A stretch of 64,000 nt of DNA from Balanoglossus misakiensis (Eukaryota; Hemichordata), in contig CM082584.2 in assembly GCA_040954595.2 (NCBI GenBank), forward strand, positions 6,758,001 through 6,822,000. Reading direction: 5' to 3'. The notes below the pieces were generated by a model that saw only the letters and a program-made list of their open reading frames with translations, searched no databases and was not told the origin of the DNA. Of this stretch, positions 23,501 to 35,157 are shown one piece after another. Numbering within the stretch: position 1 is the stretch's first letter; each line of letters starts with the position of its first letter. The position numbers and the translations under genes are program-made.

Positions 23501-26500
23501 TCGTTCCACAGGGTCTTGTTGTTGTGCTCGAACAGCATCTGGAATGTGCTGTAGTTTTCGGGCTTGATGGTATATTCCGGCCTCAGCTGGTCCAGGATTG
23601 AAGTCTGGTTGTCCCAGTAGTAGGTGGCGTTGAAGCTGGAGCTCCAGTTTCCAGTCTTGTTGACGAGATCGCTCTCAATGGAAAAGAAGAGGTCGTTGAG
23701 AGAGATGTTCCAGGCATAGGAGTAGTTGTTGACTGGGATGATGATCTGTCTGCCGTCCTCGACGCGGGTGATGTTGACGGTCTCGTTGCGAATGCGCAGC
23801 ACGTTGCTGAAGTTCTTGCTTCCATAGGTAGCGTTGAAGCTTGCAACAAACTGTGTCAGATTCTTCAGAGGCTCTGAGAAGTTCTGCACGCCAGCAGCGA
23901 TGGAGATGTTCTTCAGCTCTGGGATGGTGAAGTTCCAGACAAGCTCAGTCTTGTTGCGGTTCAAACTCAGCTGAGAGGAAATGTTGCGAGTCAAGTTTTG
24001 GCCTGAAAAATACAATGATCATAAAATGTTAAATATCATATGATATGCGAAAATACAGTACAAAATCAACTAATAATCTGCCATAAAATCATAAATACAA
24101 ACGCGTCTGGTGTAACAATTTCTATTGAAACTTACCAGGTGCTGTGAAGTTGACAACCAGAAGGTCGATGATCTCGACAGCCCCCTGCTGTCTGCGGGCT
24201 CCGAAGTATTTACGTGCTGGTTTTTCTTGCTCGTTGACTGGTCTCCTGATTTTGTCGTATTTCATGAGCATTGTGTAGGTGGTCAGGTTGGCGTCAGTTG
24301 GCAGAACGGTCAAGTTGAAGCTCATTGGACCACTGATTGGGAAGCGTGGGGCGAAGATGTCGTAGCTGGCGTTGCTGTAGGCAAGGCTGGTGCAGACATC
24401 GAGACCGAGCAGGGCAGTTGTGTTGAGGAGGCTGCTGGTGCAGTTGGTCCACTCGGTGCGGTTCTCCTGTCTGCCTGGCAGACGTTCGACCTTGTCGCCG
24501 CGGACGAGGAACTGCTCGGAGGAGATGTTGATCAGGTTGACTGGCTTCATGGTCTTGTTGATGTTGAATCTCAGCTCGGTTCCCTTCAGGGTGACGTTTC
24601 CGGACAGCTCAGAGGAGTGGTACATGGTGGTGTTGAGCTGGACGCCGGTCTCGCCGTACAGGGGGATGTTGACACCGAAGCGGCCGACGAATTCGACGGC
24701 ACCGCTTGGGGCAATCAGACCAGAGGCGACGATGTCCTGCTGCATGTACTTGCGCACGTCAAACTTGCCGGCAACTCTCAGGGAGACGACGGTGGTGCCG
24801 TTGACCGAGACGTTGAGTGGAAGACCCATACCGGTTGGGATGATGTGGTTGGCCTCCAGGAAGATGTAGCTGCGGGTGACGTTGTAGTCGATACCCTCGG
24901 CCAACTTCTTCATGATGACAGACAAGGATGGGAGGTCGCTCAGGCTGATGTTGGGGATGAGGCGCTTGACGTCATCGAGGTTTCCGAAGCCGAGCTCATT
25001 GCCGAGGACCTTGATGTAGGCAGAAGCTGCTGGTGGGAGCTGCTTGTGTGAGACATCGTTGTGGAGATCTTCCAAAGCCTCGTGGATCTGGTTGGCAAGG
25101 AATCGTTCGTCTTCCTTGTTCTGCTTGATTTTGTCGTCGAACTTCTTGTAGGCGTTCTTCTCCTTCTTGATCTCATTCTCCTTCTTCTTCAGAACGTCAT
25201 ATGGGTTGTTGCCAGTCAGGTTCTTGAAGAGGCTGATGAGGTTCATGTCGGGGAAGTATCCCTGGGGTCCAAAGAGACCTTCAAGCATTGGTTCAATGCC
25301 TTGCATGTCAATGCCAGCCTGATGAAGAAAACGAAAAAAATGGCAATGTTAACAACTGATAGTATAGAATAATCGAAAAAGTAAAGTCATATCGTTTTCA
25401 GTGGCTTTCGGTATTTAATTTCTCTTCGCATAGCATGGTGAACAATGGGACAATATACCCCTCCCAAGTATTCATTTTATTACCAATTAATAAAGCAATG
25501 CTTACCTCCATAACATTCAGGGATTGGTTCAAAATGTTAAGTGTGGTGTTGAAGACAAAGGATCTTGGGAGGATACCATCTGGGCTGTAGATGACGTTGC
25601 TCTGGACCTGAGCAGCAACGGTCTGGTTGGTGAATGGGATAGTCAAAGCCTTGGACCACTCCATGTGGCGGGACAGTTTCTTGATGTCTTGCTCAACGTC
25701 TGGAAGAGGTTCGTTGTCAACGATTCTCCTCAGCTGGTCCTTCAAGCTGAAGTGTACAATTAAAATTAAATTACATGAGATGTTTGTCAGACAGAATGAA
25801 GTAACGTACCAAACAATATTATGACATGTAACTCAGCAACAGCACGGTTTCCCCCATCATTTGATTGATCATGAAAATTTAAACTTATTTGCTTCCACAG
25901 TAAGTCAGCTGACAACTGCAATGAATACTTCAGCTTCTTTGCATTATAGATCCACGGGTAATTAAATCGACGAACTGGATGTGGATAAAATGATTACTCG
26001 GCAGTTTTTTTTTCATTTGTCAGCTTTATTGACGATCTCATACTTAAGGAACTAGCACTGTGAATCTTGTTTTAATACTCAGTGTTTTCATAACGCAAGG
26101 GATATCCAAAAGCCGGCAATTATTGGCCAAAGACATGACAACACTCGAATTCTCCTGACAGCATATTCTAAATGTTGACTCACCTCTTCAGGGTTGGTTC
26201 CTCGGAGTTGAGAACGCTTGAGATGTGAGAGGACATGAAGGAACGGACCTGCAAGACTGGCTCGCGTCTAAGCTGGTCGACGACGGCGCGGAGGTTGACC
26301 TGGGATGGGTTCTTCATCAAGAGCAGATAGGAGACCAGTCTCTGCTCCACATCCTTGCTGCCGTCCTTGAGGACGTTCATGAGCTCCTCGCGAAGCTCCT
26401 CGGTGCTCTCCATGCGGCGGAGGGCCTGGATGGCGGCCAGGGAGGCGTTGCGTGGGATGATGGGGTTCTCGGCGCAGCGCAGGAGAGTGGGGACGATTCT

Positions 26501-29500
26501 GCTGCTGCGGAGCCACTTGGACTCGTCGAAGATCTGGACTGGTTTGCCCATGTTGCCGATGGTCTTCAGGGCCAGGAGCACCTGGCGGTTGATTTCAGCC
26601 TTCTGTTCAACGTTGATTTCGTTGCTCAGTGGGGAGCAGTCCTCACCAATGATCTCCTGTACAAGCTCAATGCTGCGGCGCACTGGCTCTGGAAGCTAAA
26701 CACACACGAACATACCAATTAACGCCATGTATGCATTCATTAATTGGTGTGAACCAGTGGTCAATTTCGCATCATTGTTTCGTTGTAATATGAAGAGTTT
26801 CAGTCAACTTTTTACAAAGCAAAAGTAGTTTGTGTTCCACAGGGCGCACATAAAATTTTAACACAGCAATTGTTAAAAAATGTCAAATAATATTTTGCTT
26901 AAAATCGCAAGAAAATACTTAAAATTATTACACAGCAATTGTCAAAAATGTCAAATAATATTTTGCTTTAAATCGCAAGAAAATACTTTGTACAGCCTCT
27001 AGTTTTTGATTTACACTTACCTTCCTGGACTCATCAATGGTCTTGTTGTTCTGGTAGTAGGTGTTCACCAAGGTGCCGAGGGTCAGCAGGGATGGGCGGC
27101 TGCGCAGATTTGAGGCAATGCGGAGGGTCTCGTTGATCATCTGCAGGGACGGCCTGGGCTCGAAAGCCAGGGCGTACAGGATGACGTCGGCGCGGGAGCC
27201 GTTGATGGTGCTGTTGATGAGGGCGGTGGTGATGACGGAGATGCAGGGCCAGGTGCCGCACTGTGGCAGGGCGTCGCTGATGTAGGCGCGGGAGAGCTCC
27301 TCCTCGCGTCTGCTGGAGCAGTTGCCGGCCTTGCTGCAGTTCCAGGCCAGAGGCAGCAGGTTGTGCAGGGTCTCGTTGTCCAGGGAGCGCAGGGAGGCCA
27401 CCAGCTTGTTGAAGAGGCGCGGGGCTTCCATGGTGGTCTCGTTGACGGTCTTGTTCACGAGCTCGAAGAGAACTTGGAGGGTGGCGTTCAGAGTCTTGTT
27501 GACTGGTTCTGGTTCAACCTCAAATTCATAAGTGACATTGGTGATTCTGCGGTAAGCTAAAAAAAATAAGAACCACAAAAATCGTTCATTATCTTTCGCA
27601 AAAGACCACAATAATTATTCTTATTTAAGATAATAGATTGTTGCGGGCAATGTTTGGCCTACTTGGGGAGAAAGTCGTATGCGTTCTGTTATATTGGTAC
27701 AAATATGGACTTCAATTCAGTTTGTCGTAACAATGACCATCACACCTACGGAAATGAGTTTTAAGCATGTGAATAAACGCGACTTGGGTTCGGATGACGA
27801 CTACATGCATGCAATAAAAAAAACTTGCGAGGCGCACGATACCGATTATCTGAATTACTCACAATCATCTCTGCCCTTGGCAATGTTGAGCTTCTCTGGC
27901 AGTTTGTCTCTGCTCAAAATCTGGGTGATGTTGGCCTGGACACCGGAGCTGTTGTAGGACAGAGGCAGGAAGATGTGCGACTCTCTGCATTCCACCTGCT
28001 TGACGTAACCATGGGAGCTCATGGTGTAGGTGCAGTTCTGCGTGGAGTTCATCATCTGCTCAACCATTGTCTGTAACCATGGAAATACAAAACACACTGT
28101 CAGCGCATGAAATCAACATTGGCAAGCAGAAGTTGTAAGAAAAATCTAAATATTTGCCGAAAATAGATTATCTTCCTATTAAGATGGTAATAGGATTCGA
28201 TAATAATGGTATTATGTGGCTAGGTTTTAAATTTATCATCTTTTCATAATTTCTCTTTTGTCTTTCAAAAATTTTCGCGGTTAATCAAGCTCATTCTATT
28301 TACAGTTGCAATGATTATTATATTCATGCTGATTTAAAACGCACTATATTTTTTTCGTTGAAAAAAGTAGCGTTCGCAATAACCACTTTGGCGCTTGCAC
28401 ACTCAGTACTGATGCCAAGTAACTGGTAACTACTAGTAACTCAGAACTTGACGAAAGGAATTACGTACAACTCGCGAAAGTGAGTACTCACGATGTTTCT
28501 GATGAGAGAAAGTGGCGATTCCCTGCTGTGTGTCTTGTTTGGTCTGGAGCAGTTCGTCAGATCCTTGTTCAGCTGAACGGAGCGGATCGAGTTGGAACGG
28601 ACCTTAAGAATCTTGGTCTCGGCAGTGCAGTTTCCGAACACGTCGTTGGTGCTCTGGAGTCGTTCGCTCGTCAGCTCGTCGTCGATTGGCAGCTGCAGGG
28701 CGGAGGCCACTCCTCTCTTGGCGTTGAGGATGTGGATTGGCTCCTCCTGGTGCGCCAGGACGCGGGTGATCTTGCCGCGGTTCTCCTCGACCTTGAGGCT
28801 GTTGCGCGCCATCTCCCGGGAGAACTGGTCGCTGCTAGGCACCTCTCTGTACGAGTCAGGGTTCGAGCTGTCTGGGTTCTGTTCCTGCAGCTTGCACTTG
28901 GGTGTGCTGATGTACAGCTCGCAGCGCTTGGGAACTTCAACCTCGACATCGCAAGCGATCCTCATGCCTGTCCTCCTCTCGGAGGCACCGACAATGCCCG
29001 ACTTAGTCTCAGCTTCATACTTGTAAAAATAGCGTTGTCCTTCCTGAAAACGAGACAGTCCTGCGAGAAAAGAGTGAAAATGTGATGAATATTAAATTTC
29101 TTTGGATTTTGCATGGTAGTTGTATATAATTTACGAGAACGGAGAACTTCTAATTCATAGCGCATCACTACCACACACATTTTGCCTTCTAATGTCAGAA
29201 CGGCTCGAAAAACTTGCGAACACTCCATAAATAAACTTTCTGGCCTTATTTTCCGCCACATCGAAGAAAAAAAAGAGATTTTTACATTGAAGAAAAATTT
29301 TGATTTAAAATTCGATAATGCACGCAGAAAATGTTTTAAGCGCTCGATGGGTGGTAAATGCTATATTGCGCCGACGGAGCGCAGGTTTAACAAAAACAAA
29401 AGGTACAAAGAAAACCAACAACTCTATCATCGAGGGCGCTATAGCTCTGCCGCTACCCCCACCCCCTCCAACCTACATGTCGTACGTAATCGGTAACCCC

Positions 29501-31548
29501 CATCCACGCAAAAGGCGATATAATCAAAATTAGTTAATAAGGCATTAATATGTGCACGAATCTAAAAATGAACTCTCGATTTCTGACAGGTAGACGAAAG
29601 AGCCAACTCGCACAGAATGTTAGTTTTACTGAATAGCCAGGAAAAAAAGTTTTACGGAAAAGTACCCGGACGATCTTATCACGGACTCCCGATATCGATA
29701 CAGGTGGACTTTGAGAATCGCGTCAGTTACCCGTTGCATGACACGGCCTACTTTTTTGCGGTTATCGGAACGCGTACCTTTGTCCAGAAGGCGAGCGTAT
29801 TAAGATCGGATAATTAGAGGAAGATCATACGATATTTTGAACTTTGCACTCTGATCTACGATTAGGAAAAATCAGTCATCAGCTCCAAAAATAGGACTAG
29901 CGTTAATACTATTTACTGGCATATGTAAGGTTCTTATTAAACTTCTTTGGATCTGAAAACAAATAAAGTTTCTTATGCAAATCAAACAGATGATGGTCGG
30001 TGAGGATCATGTTCCAGGTTCGCGATCGTTAAACGGTGGCCATGGCAACAGCAGTAAAAGGGTTGGAATCATCAAGGGTCCGTTGTTTGCCAGCCTCAAA
30101 CGGAGCGGGGGAAATTTGCATAAGTCGAACATGACATCACCGTCTTGGCTCATTTGCATGTTAGTATTGTTACTTGTTTACGCGTTGAAGTTCTGCGGGG
30201 GGGGGGGGGGGCGGACCACGTGGGATATTCCATCGCCTGACAAAGCGTTTCGCATCCCCGTAAATCATCAACGGGGCCTTATCGCTGAGCAGCGAGTCGA
30301 GAGTTTGAGCAAACACTTGCTGACCGCAAAACACAAGAAATCATAAATAAGGACATCAATCACAGAATATGAAGTCAGCGGCACAGTTTTTCACGTACAG
30401 GTTTAGCGGCTATTTCTTGTCGCGTGAACCGATGAAAAGTTAACTATCTGCGGGCAAAGCGTAAATTATGAGAAATTCTTTCGAGCAAATCTCAACTGAA
30501 ATAATTAAGCGGATTTTTTTCACCGCAACTTGACTGAAGTTCGACCTGACGGGTGAACCCTGTTTCAACGGTCACGGAACTGCGAATAAAATATCCTCGA
30601 ATGAGAAATTTTTATAAAAATGTATAATCATAGATCGCCTTTCATGTACTTTGACACTGAGCCAATCTCCACTGAAAATCATTGTTTCTTGAGCGAACGC
30701 GGGTGGAAAAAGCAACGCGTCACTCATTGGCCGAGAGGATGCGGAACTGCCGTCATCCTCAACTCGATTCAATGCAAATGAGGGGGACTTTACTTCCCAT
30801 TGAATGCAAATGAGACCGAAGGAAGGTTGTTTACTACAAAGTTCCGAAAAACAAAATACTTCATTGTCCCGAAGCTCAGGAATTGCGGCATCATGCTAGC
30901 ATCTGAAGGCTACGGTGAAGTGAGGCGGACAAAGTTAGGCCGTTGATGCACGCATTTGAGTGGGAGAACGATTGAATAGGGCTATGAATGAAAAATGAAC
31001 GTGAAGTCAGTACTCACTATCGCACTCGAGTTCATCTCCGGGCTTGCGCACTGTAAGAAAGATAGAAAGAGGGAGAAATGAGTTACATACATATAAGCGC
31101 TTGCAGGTTGTTGACAGCTCGATGCCGAAACGATACGGTACAGAAGCAGCTATTCCCGAACAGCTGAGCTGTCAGATGTTCTGCAGGCCAGCGGTGCTGT
31201 GTACCGGTGCGCTGTGCACGTACTTGGGTTTCAGTGCGCACGAACAAAAGAGCATCGCAGGAGTTCCCTTTTCTCTGCGCTCGCAACGGACTGACTCAAT
31301 AAATTTCAAACAGCGACGTCGTTGTTGCGGATCGGTTGAGACAAAGCAAAACAGTAAAGTGCACGTAGTGATGGAAAAGCGATGAAGAAATCCTCGGTTG
31401 TGAGAGAAAAATCAAATTAAATCAAAGTCGATGCACTGTCCTGTCGAAAAGCTTGAACGATTCAAAGCGCAAAAGAAAAACCTGCGGATTACTCACATGG
31501 GCCTGCGAAGACCGCACTGACAGCCGCAAGAAGTAATAACAGCTTCAT
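16813..31548 (-). CDS. Apolipoprotein B/apolipophorin-like large lipid transfer protein, hyper-N-glycosylated
   Basis: A complete 14-exon gene predicted to encode 3,138 residues. Exons in genomic order: 16813-16988, 17314-17539, 17810-21924, 22053-22488, 22693-22958, 23139-24002, 24136-25318, 25506-25746, 26184-26695, 27021-27556, 27863-28070, 28492-29060, 31018-31050 and 31497-31548. Every junction has GT-AG and preserves frame. Order: signal peptide (1-16), apoB/vitellogenin-type N-terminal lipid transfer module (about 18-720), an apoB-like beta-sheet region (718-1111), a sequon-saturated middle (1112-2600) with 36-residue repeats, VWD (about 2605-2760), C8 (about 2788-2850), a VWA-like domain (about 2883-3060), and a short Cys-containing tail. 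Proteins of this superfamily carry lipid in blood, haemolymph or yolk. The N-terminus matches apoB more closely than vitellogenin, and no polyserine phosvitin-like stretch is present. Secretion and lipid transport are inferred from the family; the unusual middle could mean a different use. Confidence 0.9.
17810..21924 (-). CDS. Exon 12: 4.1-kb exon with the glycosylation repeats, VWD, C8 and the start of a VWA-like domain
   Basis: An uninterrupted 4,115-bp exon for residues 1634-3005 with about 123 sequons. The first part has short Leu/Asn motifs (NLTRLTNLTSLMNLTNL), then a helical segment with few sequons, then the repeat array (20015-21157), then irregular sequon-rich sequence to about 19130. 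VWD begins near 19006 (FGNRHVYTFDGRYYEIP). The CGLCG core of typical VWD domains is GLLG here. C8 follows (PLCEILF, FAPCFDKVDPEAFMAAC, CDSTAAYVAMC). The last 120 residues open a VWA-like fold. Confidence 0.88.
20015..21157 (-). repeat. Tandem array encoding sequon-rich 36-residue units
   Basis: Nine full 108-bp units occupy 20102-21073, flanked by a shortened 28-residue unit (21074-21157) and a degenerate 29-residue unit (20015-20101). The consensus order within a unit is NHTLYISS, NSSLEP, NST, NHTL, NLTS, NLTL, giving 5-6 sequons per unit and 52 in the nine units. Units are clearly homologous but diverged, and none has a stop or frameshift, so selection has kept them coding. Unit 9 and unit 7 have each lost one site. 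Confidence 0.93.
22053..24002 (-). CDS. Exons 9-11: sequon-dense beta-rich region
   Basis: Encodes about 520 residues (1112-1633) in exons 23139-24002, 22693-22958 and 22053-22488. By hand count exon 9 has 32 N-x-S/T sequons in 288 residues, exon 10 has 8 in 89, and exon 11 has 20 in 145. The order still resembles apoB: exon 9 ends with a segment like apoB's SLRHKFL motif (YEGKLRQKYL). This suggests that an ancestral lipid-binding sheet gained acceptor sites and that the region is not a foreign insertion. Confidence 0.82.
24136..25318 (-). CDS. Exon 8: apoB-like DUF1943-type beta-sheet region
   Basis: Encodes residues 718-1111. The segment with PTGMGLPLNVSVNG, VEFVGRFGVNIP, GVQLNTTMYHSSEL and LAYSNASYD corresponds in order and spacing to the apoB region that follows the helical domain. 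About 16 sequons occur, already more than in the N-terminal module. A basic stretch near the exon end (RKYFGARR, residues 1086-1093) is the nearest thing to a processing site, but it is not a clean RxxR furin site, so cleavage into two apolipophorin-like chains is not supported. Confidence 0.85.
25506..29060 (-). CDS. Exons 3-7: N-terminal lipid transfer module (LPD_N/vitellogenin_N)
   Basis: Covers residues about 29-717. Exon 3 reads FQEGQRYFYKYEAETKSGI, then RIACDVEVEVPKRCEL and PIHILNAKRGVASALQ, all characteristic of the apoB/vitellogenin N-terminal beta barrel; the VEVEVP..C pattern is especially apoB-like. Exon 4 carries the NCTYT...VECRESHIFLPLSY segment. Exons 5-7 are the helical domain: leucine-rich helices ending in RRPV- and LRR-type repeats that in relatives build the lipid cavity with MTP. 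Sequon density is ordinary in exons 3, 6 and 7, in contrast to the middle of the protein. The domain is expected to start lipoprotein assembly in the ER. Confidence 0.88.
26861..26988. repeat. Direct tandem duplication within a lipoprotein-gene intron
   Basis: About 60 nt at 26861-26920 recur at 26930-26988 with few differences (shared core ATGTCAAATAATATTTTGCT). The duplication sits in the intron between exons 5 and 6, about 30 nt from the exon 5 donor. Confidence 0.9.
29061..31017. other. Large introns of the lipoprotein gene, no nested gene seen
   Basis: The intron between exons 2 and 3 is almost 2 kb; the one between exons 1 and 2 (31051-31496) is 446 bp. They hold short open frames without family features and the poly(G) tract at 30197-30211. 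First introns of secreted-protein genes often hold enhancers, but no specific site was recognised. Confidence 0.5.
30197..30211 (+). repeat. Poly(G) tract, 15 nt
   Basis: Fifteen uninterrupted G inside the intron between exons 2 and 3 of the lipoprotein gene; on the transcribed strand it is poly(C). Confidence 0.95.
31497..31548 (-). CDS. Exon 1 of the lipoprotein gene: signal peptide
   Basis: Encodes MKLLLLLAAVSAVFAGP: a basic residue, a leucine/alanine core and an AxA-like cleavage site (VFA before GP), typical of a secretory signal peptide. ATG has A at -3. The exon ends in phase 1 at GTGAGT and is followed by the 33-bp exon 2 (31018-31050), which adds LRKPGDELECD. Confidence 0.9.
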
Positions 31549-31593
31549 GATGAACTTCTTTGCTCGTCTGATCAGCTGTGATGCCTCTCCACT

Positions 31594-31601
31594 CTTTTAT
31601 A
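31594..31601 (-). promoter_or_regulatory. TATA box of the lipoprotein gene
   Basis: TATAAAAG on the minus strand lies 46-53 nt upstream of the start codon. A TATA-directed start site about 30 nt downstream would fall near 31570, giving a 5' UTR of roughly 20 nt. A strong TATA box fits a highly and tissue-specifically expressed secreted protein gene; that expression pattern is inference. Confidence 0.75.
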
Positions 31602-34575
31602 GCGCACCCCTCCTCCCCCGAGCAGCCCTGCCGCGCATGCGTCTCCCCCCTCAACACAATTACCGATCAAAAGTCAACCTGTCCCGTGTGATTGATTTTG
31701 ATAGGGATGCTTTAAACAAAGGAAACCGTGGATCGGTCCCTGTTGCGCAAAGGCATATCACGCGCAGGCTCGTCGCTGATTGGTCGTTCGTTGTTTGTCA
31801 CTTGTTTTTCAAGGCTCGAGTCAACAACAATCGGGGCCCTTTCTCCGTGAACTTATCGATAGAGAGATACGGGATTGATCATTGCACGTCTCTGATGGCG
31901 TTTGCTTATTTTTTTTTTTCGTGAATCCCTTATCTGTTTGTTAATGTATAAGTTTAATCAGAGAGCAAACAATCTTGCTTACAGAAATACAGTTGTTTGA
32001 ACAACGGTTAAGAACCACCAACAGGGTAGATGTCCGAAGCCGTTATTATACAGTTAACGCTTATTTCTTTTCGCGATGAACACCGCGCGCTGGTCTAGAA
32101 ACGGGACCTACTTAGGGTGGGAACATTGGAAAAATTGATTTATTTTTCTCAAAACTTTTTGTTATGGAAGACATCTTAGTTGTTGATTGTCCTAGGGATG
32201 TTATTGTGAAAATCCAGATTTACATACACGCAGGTTGACTGTGTCAACTCGCAAACGAGCCAATCAGAGGCGTCGATTCACGTGAATCGCGACCATCGAC
32301 AAACCACCTCCCGTTTGCACTCAATATCTTTTAAACAATAGGCACGACAAGGTAGTCAACAACACGATTAACAAAGGTCGGTATAATTTCAGAAAAAAAA
32401 AATCAATTCAGCGATTTTGTCTCGATTCCATGGACCTTTCTCGAAAGAGAACAAATGCTCCCATCTTTGAGAAACAACGCGCTCACGAGATGCGCGACAA
32501 AAGCCAATGTCCGTTTGTTTCGCAATCTTTTGTATAACGCCGTGATTATCACGATGCTGGCGAGTGTACCTTCTTTACTACTCCGAAAAAAAGAACTTCC
32601 TGCGATTGTTGAATAATAAAGGTAAATAAAAAAATATTAAGGTCACATGTGCAATTTCGTTGAAATCACGCACACTACGCCGTGACTGCAATGCGCGTTC
32701 TGTTCCCGACGCCCGACAGAGTTGACACACATACGGGTTGCGATGGGGGATGAGCTTAGATTAGATGCAAACGCCGGGCTGTGTGGGACGCTACCCGGCG
32801 TTGCCGAGGCCCGTTCCTGTTGTCAGACCTCCGACCTCCGTAGCAAACGGACGCGATGGTAGTTCCTTCGAACACAAATGACGAACAAAAGTGCTGGATC
32901 CATGCTAAACCTCACAAAAGTTTTTCGCAAATCACTTTTAATTAATAAGACATTTTCCGGTTTACGCGTTACATTGCATGCCGTACATGCAAAGTATATT
33001 GCATTGCGTTCCGATTTTCTATCTTTCGACATTGGTGTTCAAAGCTTAAATTCAGCCTTTCTTAATAGGAAAAAAGGCCGCGGTGTCTGTGGTTCTTCTA
33101 AAGCAAATATTCATCACTTGTAACTTCAAATATCTGCCGAAATGGGCAATCGGTGGTATATACTTCTTGACCTCAGTTGCCAAAAAAGGGTACCTGCGAG
33201 GCGCAAACTGCCTTTCGCCGACATTGTCGCAAGGACAGCAAATATTTAACCGGGTTTGCCCTAATCTTCATTTTTTACCCCGGGCCTTCGCAGTAGCTAC
33301 TTATAGCAATCTGATGCCGATTGCTGGAGAATTTTCAATAAGGTGTGCAGCACCGATGTCCGCAAAATGCATCATTAGGCCCTAAATGGCGGACATTTGT
33401 CTTTGAGAAAGGTGTAGGCCTACAGATGTAGTCGTGTGTACGATCATTGAGATATTGTTCAGCCGATACACAAGCATCAAACGGCAGATTTATACGTACC
33501 ACGCTCCTACACTGTATGGAAATTTAATTTGGCAAAATCTCGCTTTTTCTCCTATTAAAATTTTTACAACACACACGGAACTTAACGCGACAGCTAAATT
33601 GCAAATTCAAAATAGTCGCCTATCTCAGTGTGTTGCAATTGAAGCATATGGAGAAATGATATCATTTTTAAGAAAAGCAAAACGGTGCACACCCTGTTTT
33701 AAAAAAACAGACACCTCGCATACTTAAATAGAGCCAAGAATCGAAAGATTTGGATTGGAACACTATCGTGATTTTCTCAAAAAATTCGTCCCCGAGATGC
33801 GCCCTATACGCGCAAGCCGGCGGCTATCTGTAGCATCGAATACATCCGCTAGTAAAATCAAGGAGACAGGAAAATACGTTTTCTGGGTGTCCTACGTGGT
33901 TTTAATCCATGGAAATATAGGGCTCTGTCGCGTTGGACACTCAAACTTCACATTTCAGCCATTTGAACATTACTGTGGGTATCCATCGGTCTGTGCAAGG
34001 TAATTGGCCAATGGACACTCAATTTTCGTGTTCTCGTGTCTTTTTAATAAATTGAAATCGACTCAGACCCCAGCGCGATTTGTTTCGTTGAGAAATATTA
34101 ACATTGAAAATCAAAAGGGCTGAAAGGATAGTGAACTCGCTGGATTTTTGAGCCGGGCCGAAAAGGGTTGGAATAGGGGACAAAGTCAAATCGTCTGCCA
34201 GTGTCAATGAAAGTACAAACGGACTATAGGGGGTGAGATCTGTCAGATAGATGAACTGGCAAACTGAACGGTGTATGGATTGATTTAAAAATGCAAAGAG
34301 TATATGAACAAGCAGAGGCGAGGAAGGCCAGCATAGAGTGAATAAGCTTATGCGTCTGTGCGATCTGGAAGCCGCGGAAAGATTTCGCTGCATAATGCAC
34401 AGTGTGGGTTGTCAAACGCTATTGTATGCAGATAGAACGCATCCCGCTTTCAACGGCAAACAGCTTTTGGGCCGGAGAAGTATTGTCTCCGTTCAGACGT
34501 CACTCGCAAATGTGTTTACTATCGAGGTCGCACTCGGGCCAGGGAAGAGCATAGGCCTAAGAAATTGTGAACGTT

Positions 34576-34590
34576 CCCCCCCCCCCCCCC
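34576..34590 (+). repeat. Poly(C) tract, 15 nt
   Basis: Fifteen uninterrupted C in intergenic DNA. Confidence 0.95.
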
Positions 34591-35143
34591 ACAACCAACG
34601 AGTAACTTAGCATGTCATATTAAGCCGGACTTTGTAAAAGTACTTATAAAGCGATGCTCTTTATTCGTAGTTTAATAGGATGAGCAAAAACTGGGATTCG
34701 AAGTATTTCAATTCGTGAAACTAAAAATGTTCACCCAGTTATCTAATATACCGTTCCGAGATTAATATCAGCCAAGTTACATAAATAGATGTCTGTAGAT
34801 GATACGCTAGCAGGCACTGGCAGTTGATTGCACGGACCGATCAAAGAGCGCACAGCTGATTAATTTTATGTAATGATCGTTTCAGGACTGGTTCACTAAA
34901 TAACGGAAAAGTGAGTGTGCACCTACTGCTACGGTAGGGCGGTAACTCAATGTGTACAAATTGCCTTGACAGCCTGCTCCTAATGACTTTTTGAATAAAA
35001 TTCCAGATTTGCACCGAGTTACATGTCATTGTATTGGGCAATTAATTCAAAGTTTATGGTACTTGTATTAAGAAAATTTCGGTTCATGCGTGCGTCAGTA
35101 CGTGCGGCAGTACATATACCTGTGTGTTGATCCGTGAATGGCT

Positions 35144-35157
35144 GGGGGGGGGGGGGG
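35144..35157 (+). repeat. Poly(G) tract, 14 nt
   Basis: Fourteen uninterrupted G in intergenic DNA, about 550 nt from the preceding poly(C) tract. Confidence 0.95.

Noticed and set aside
16813-31548. Annotation as a true vitellogenin
   Set aside because: The N-terminal module matches apoB more closely, there is no polyserine phosvitin-like region, and the C-terminus has VWD-C8-VWA. The superfamily is shared, so yolk use remains possible.
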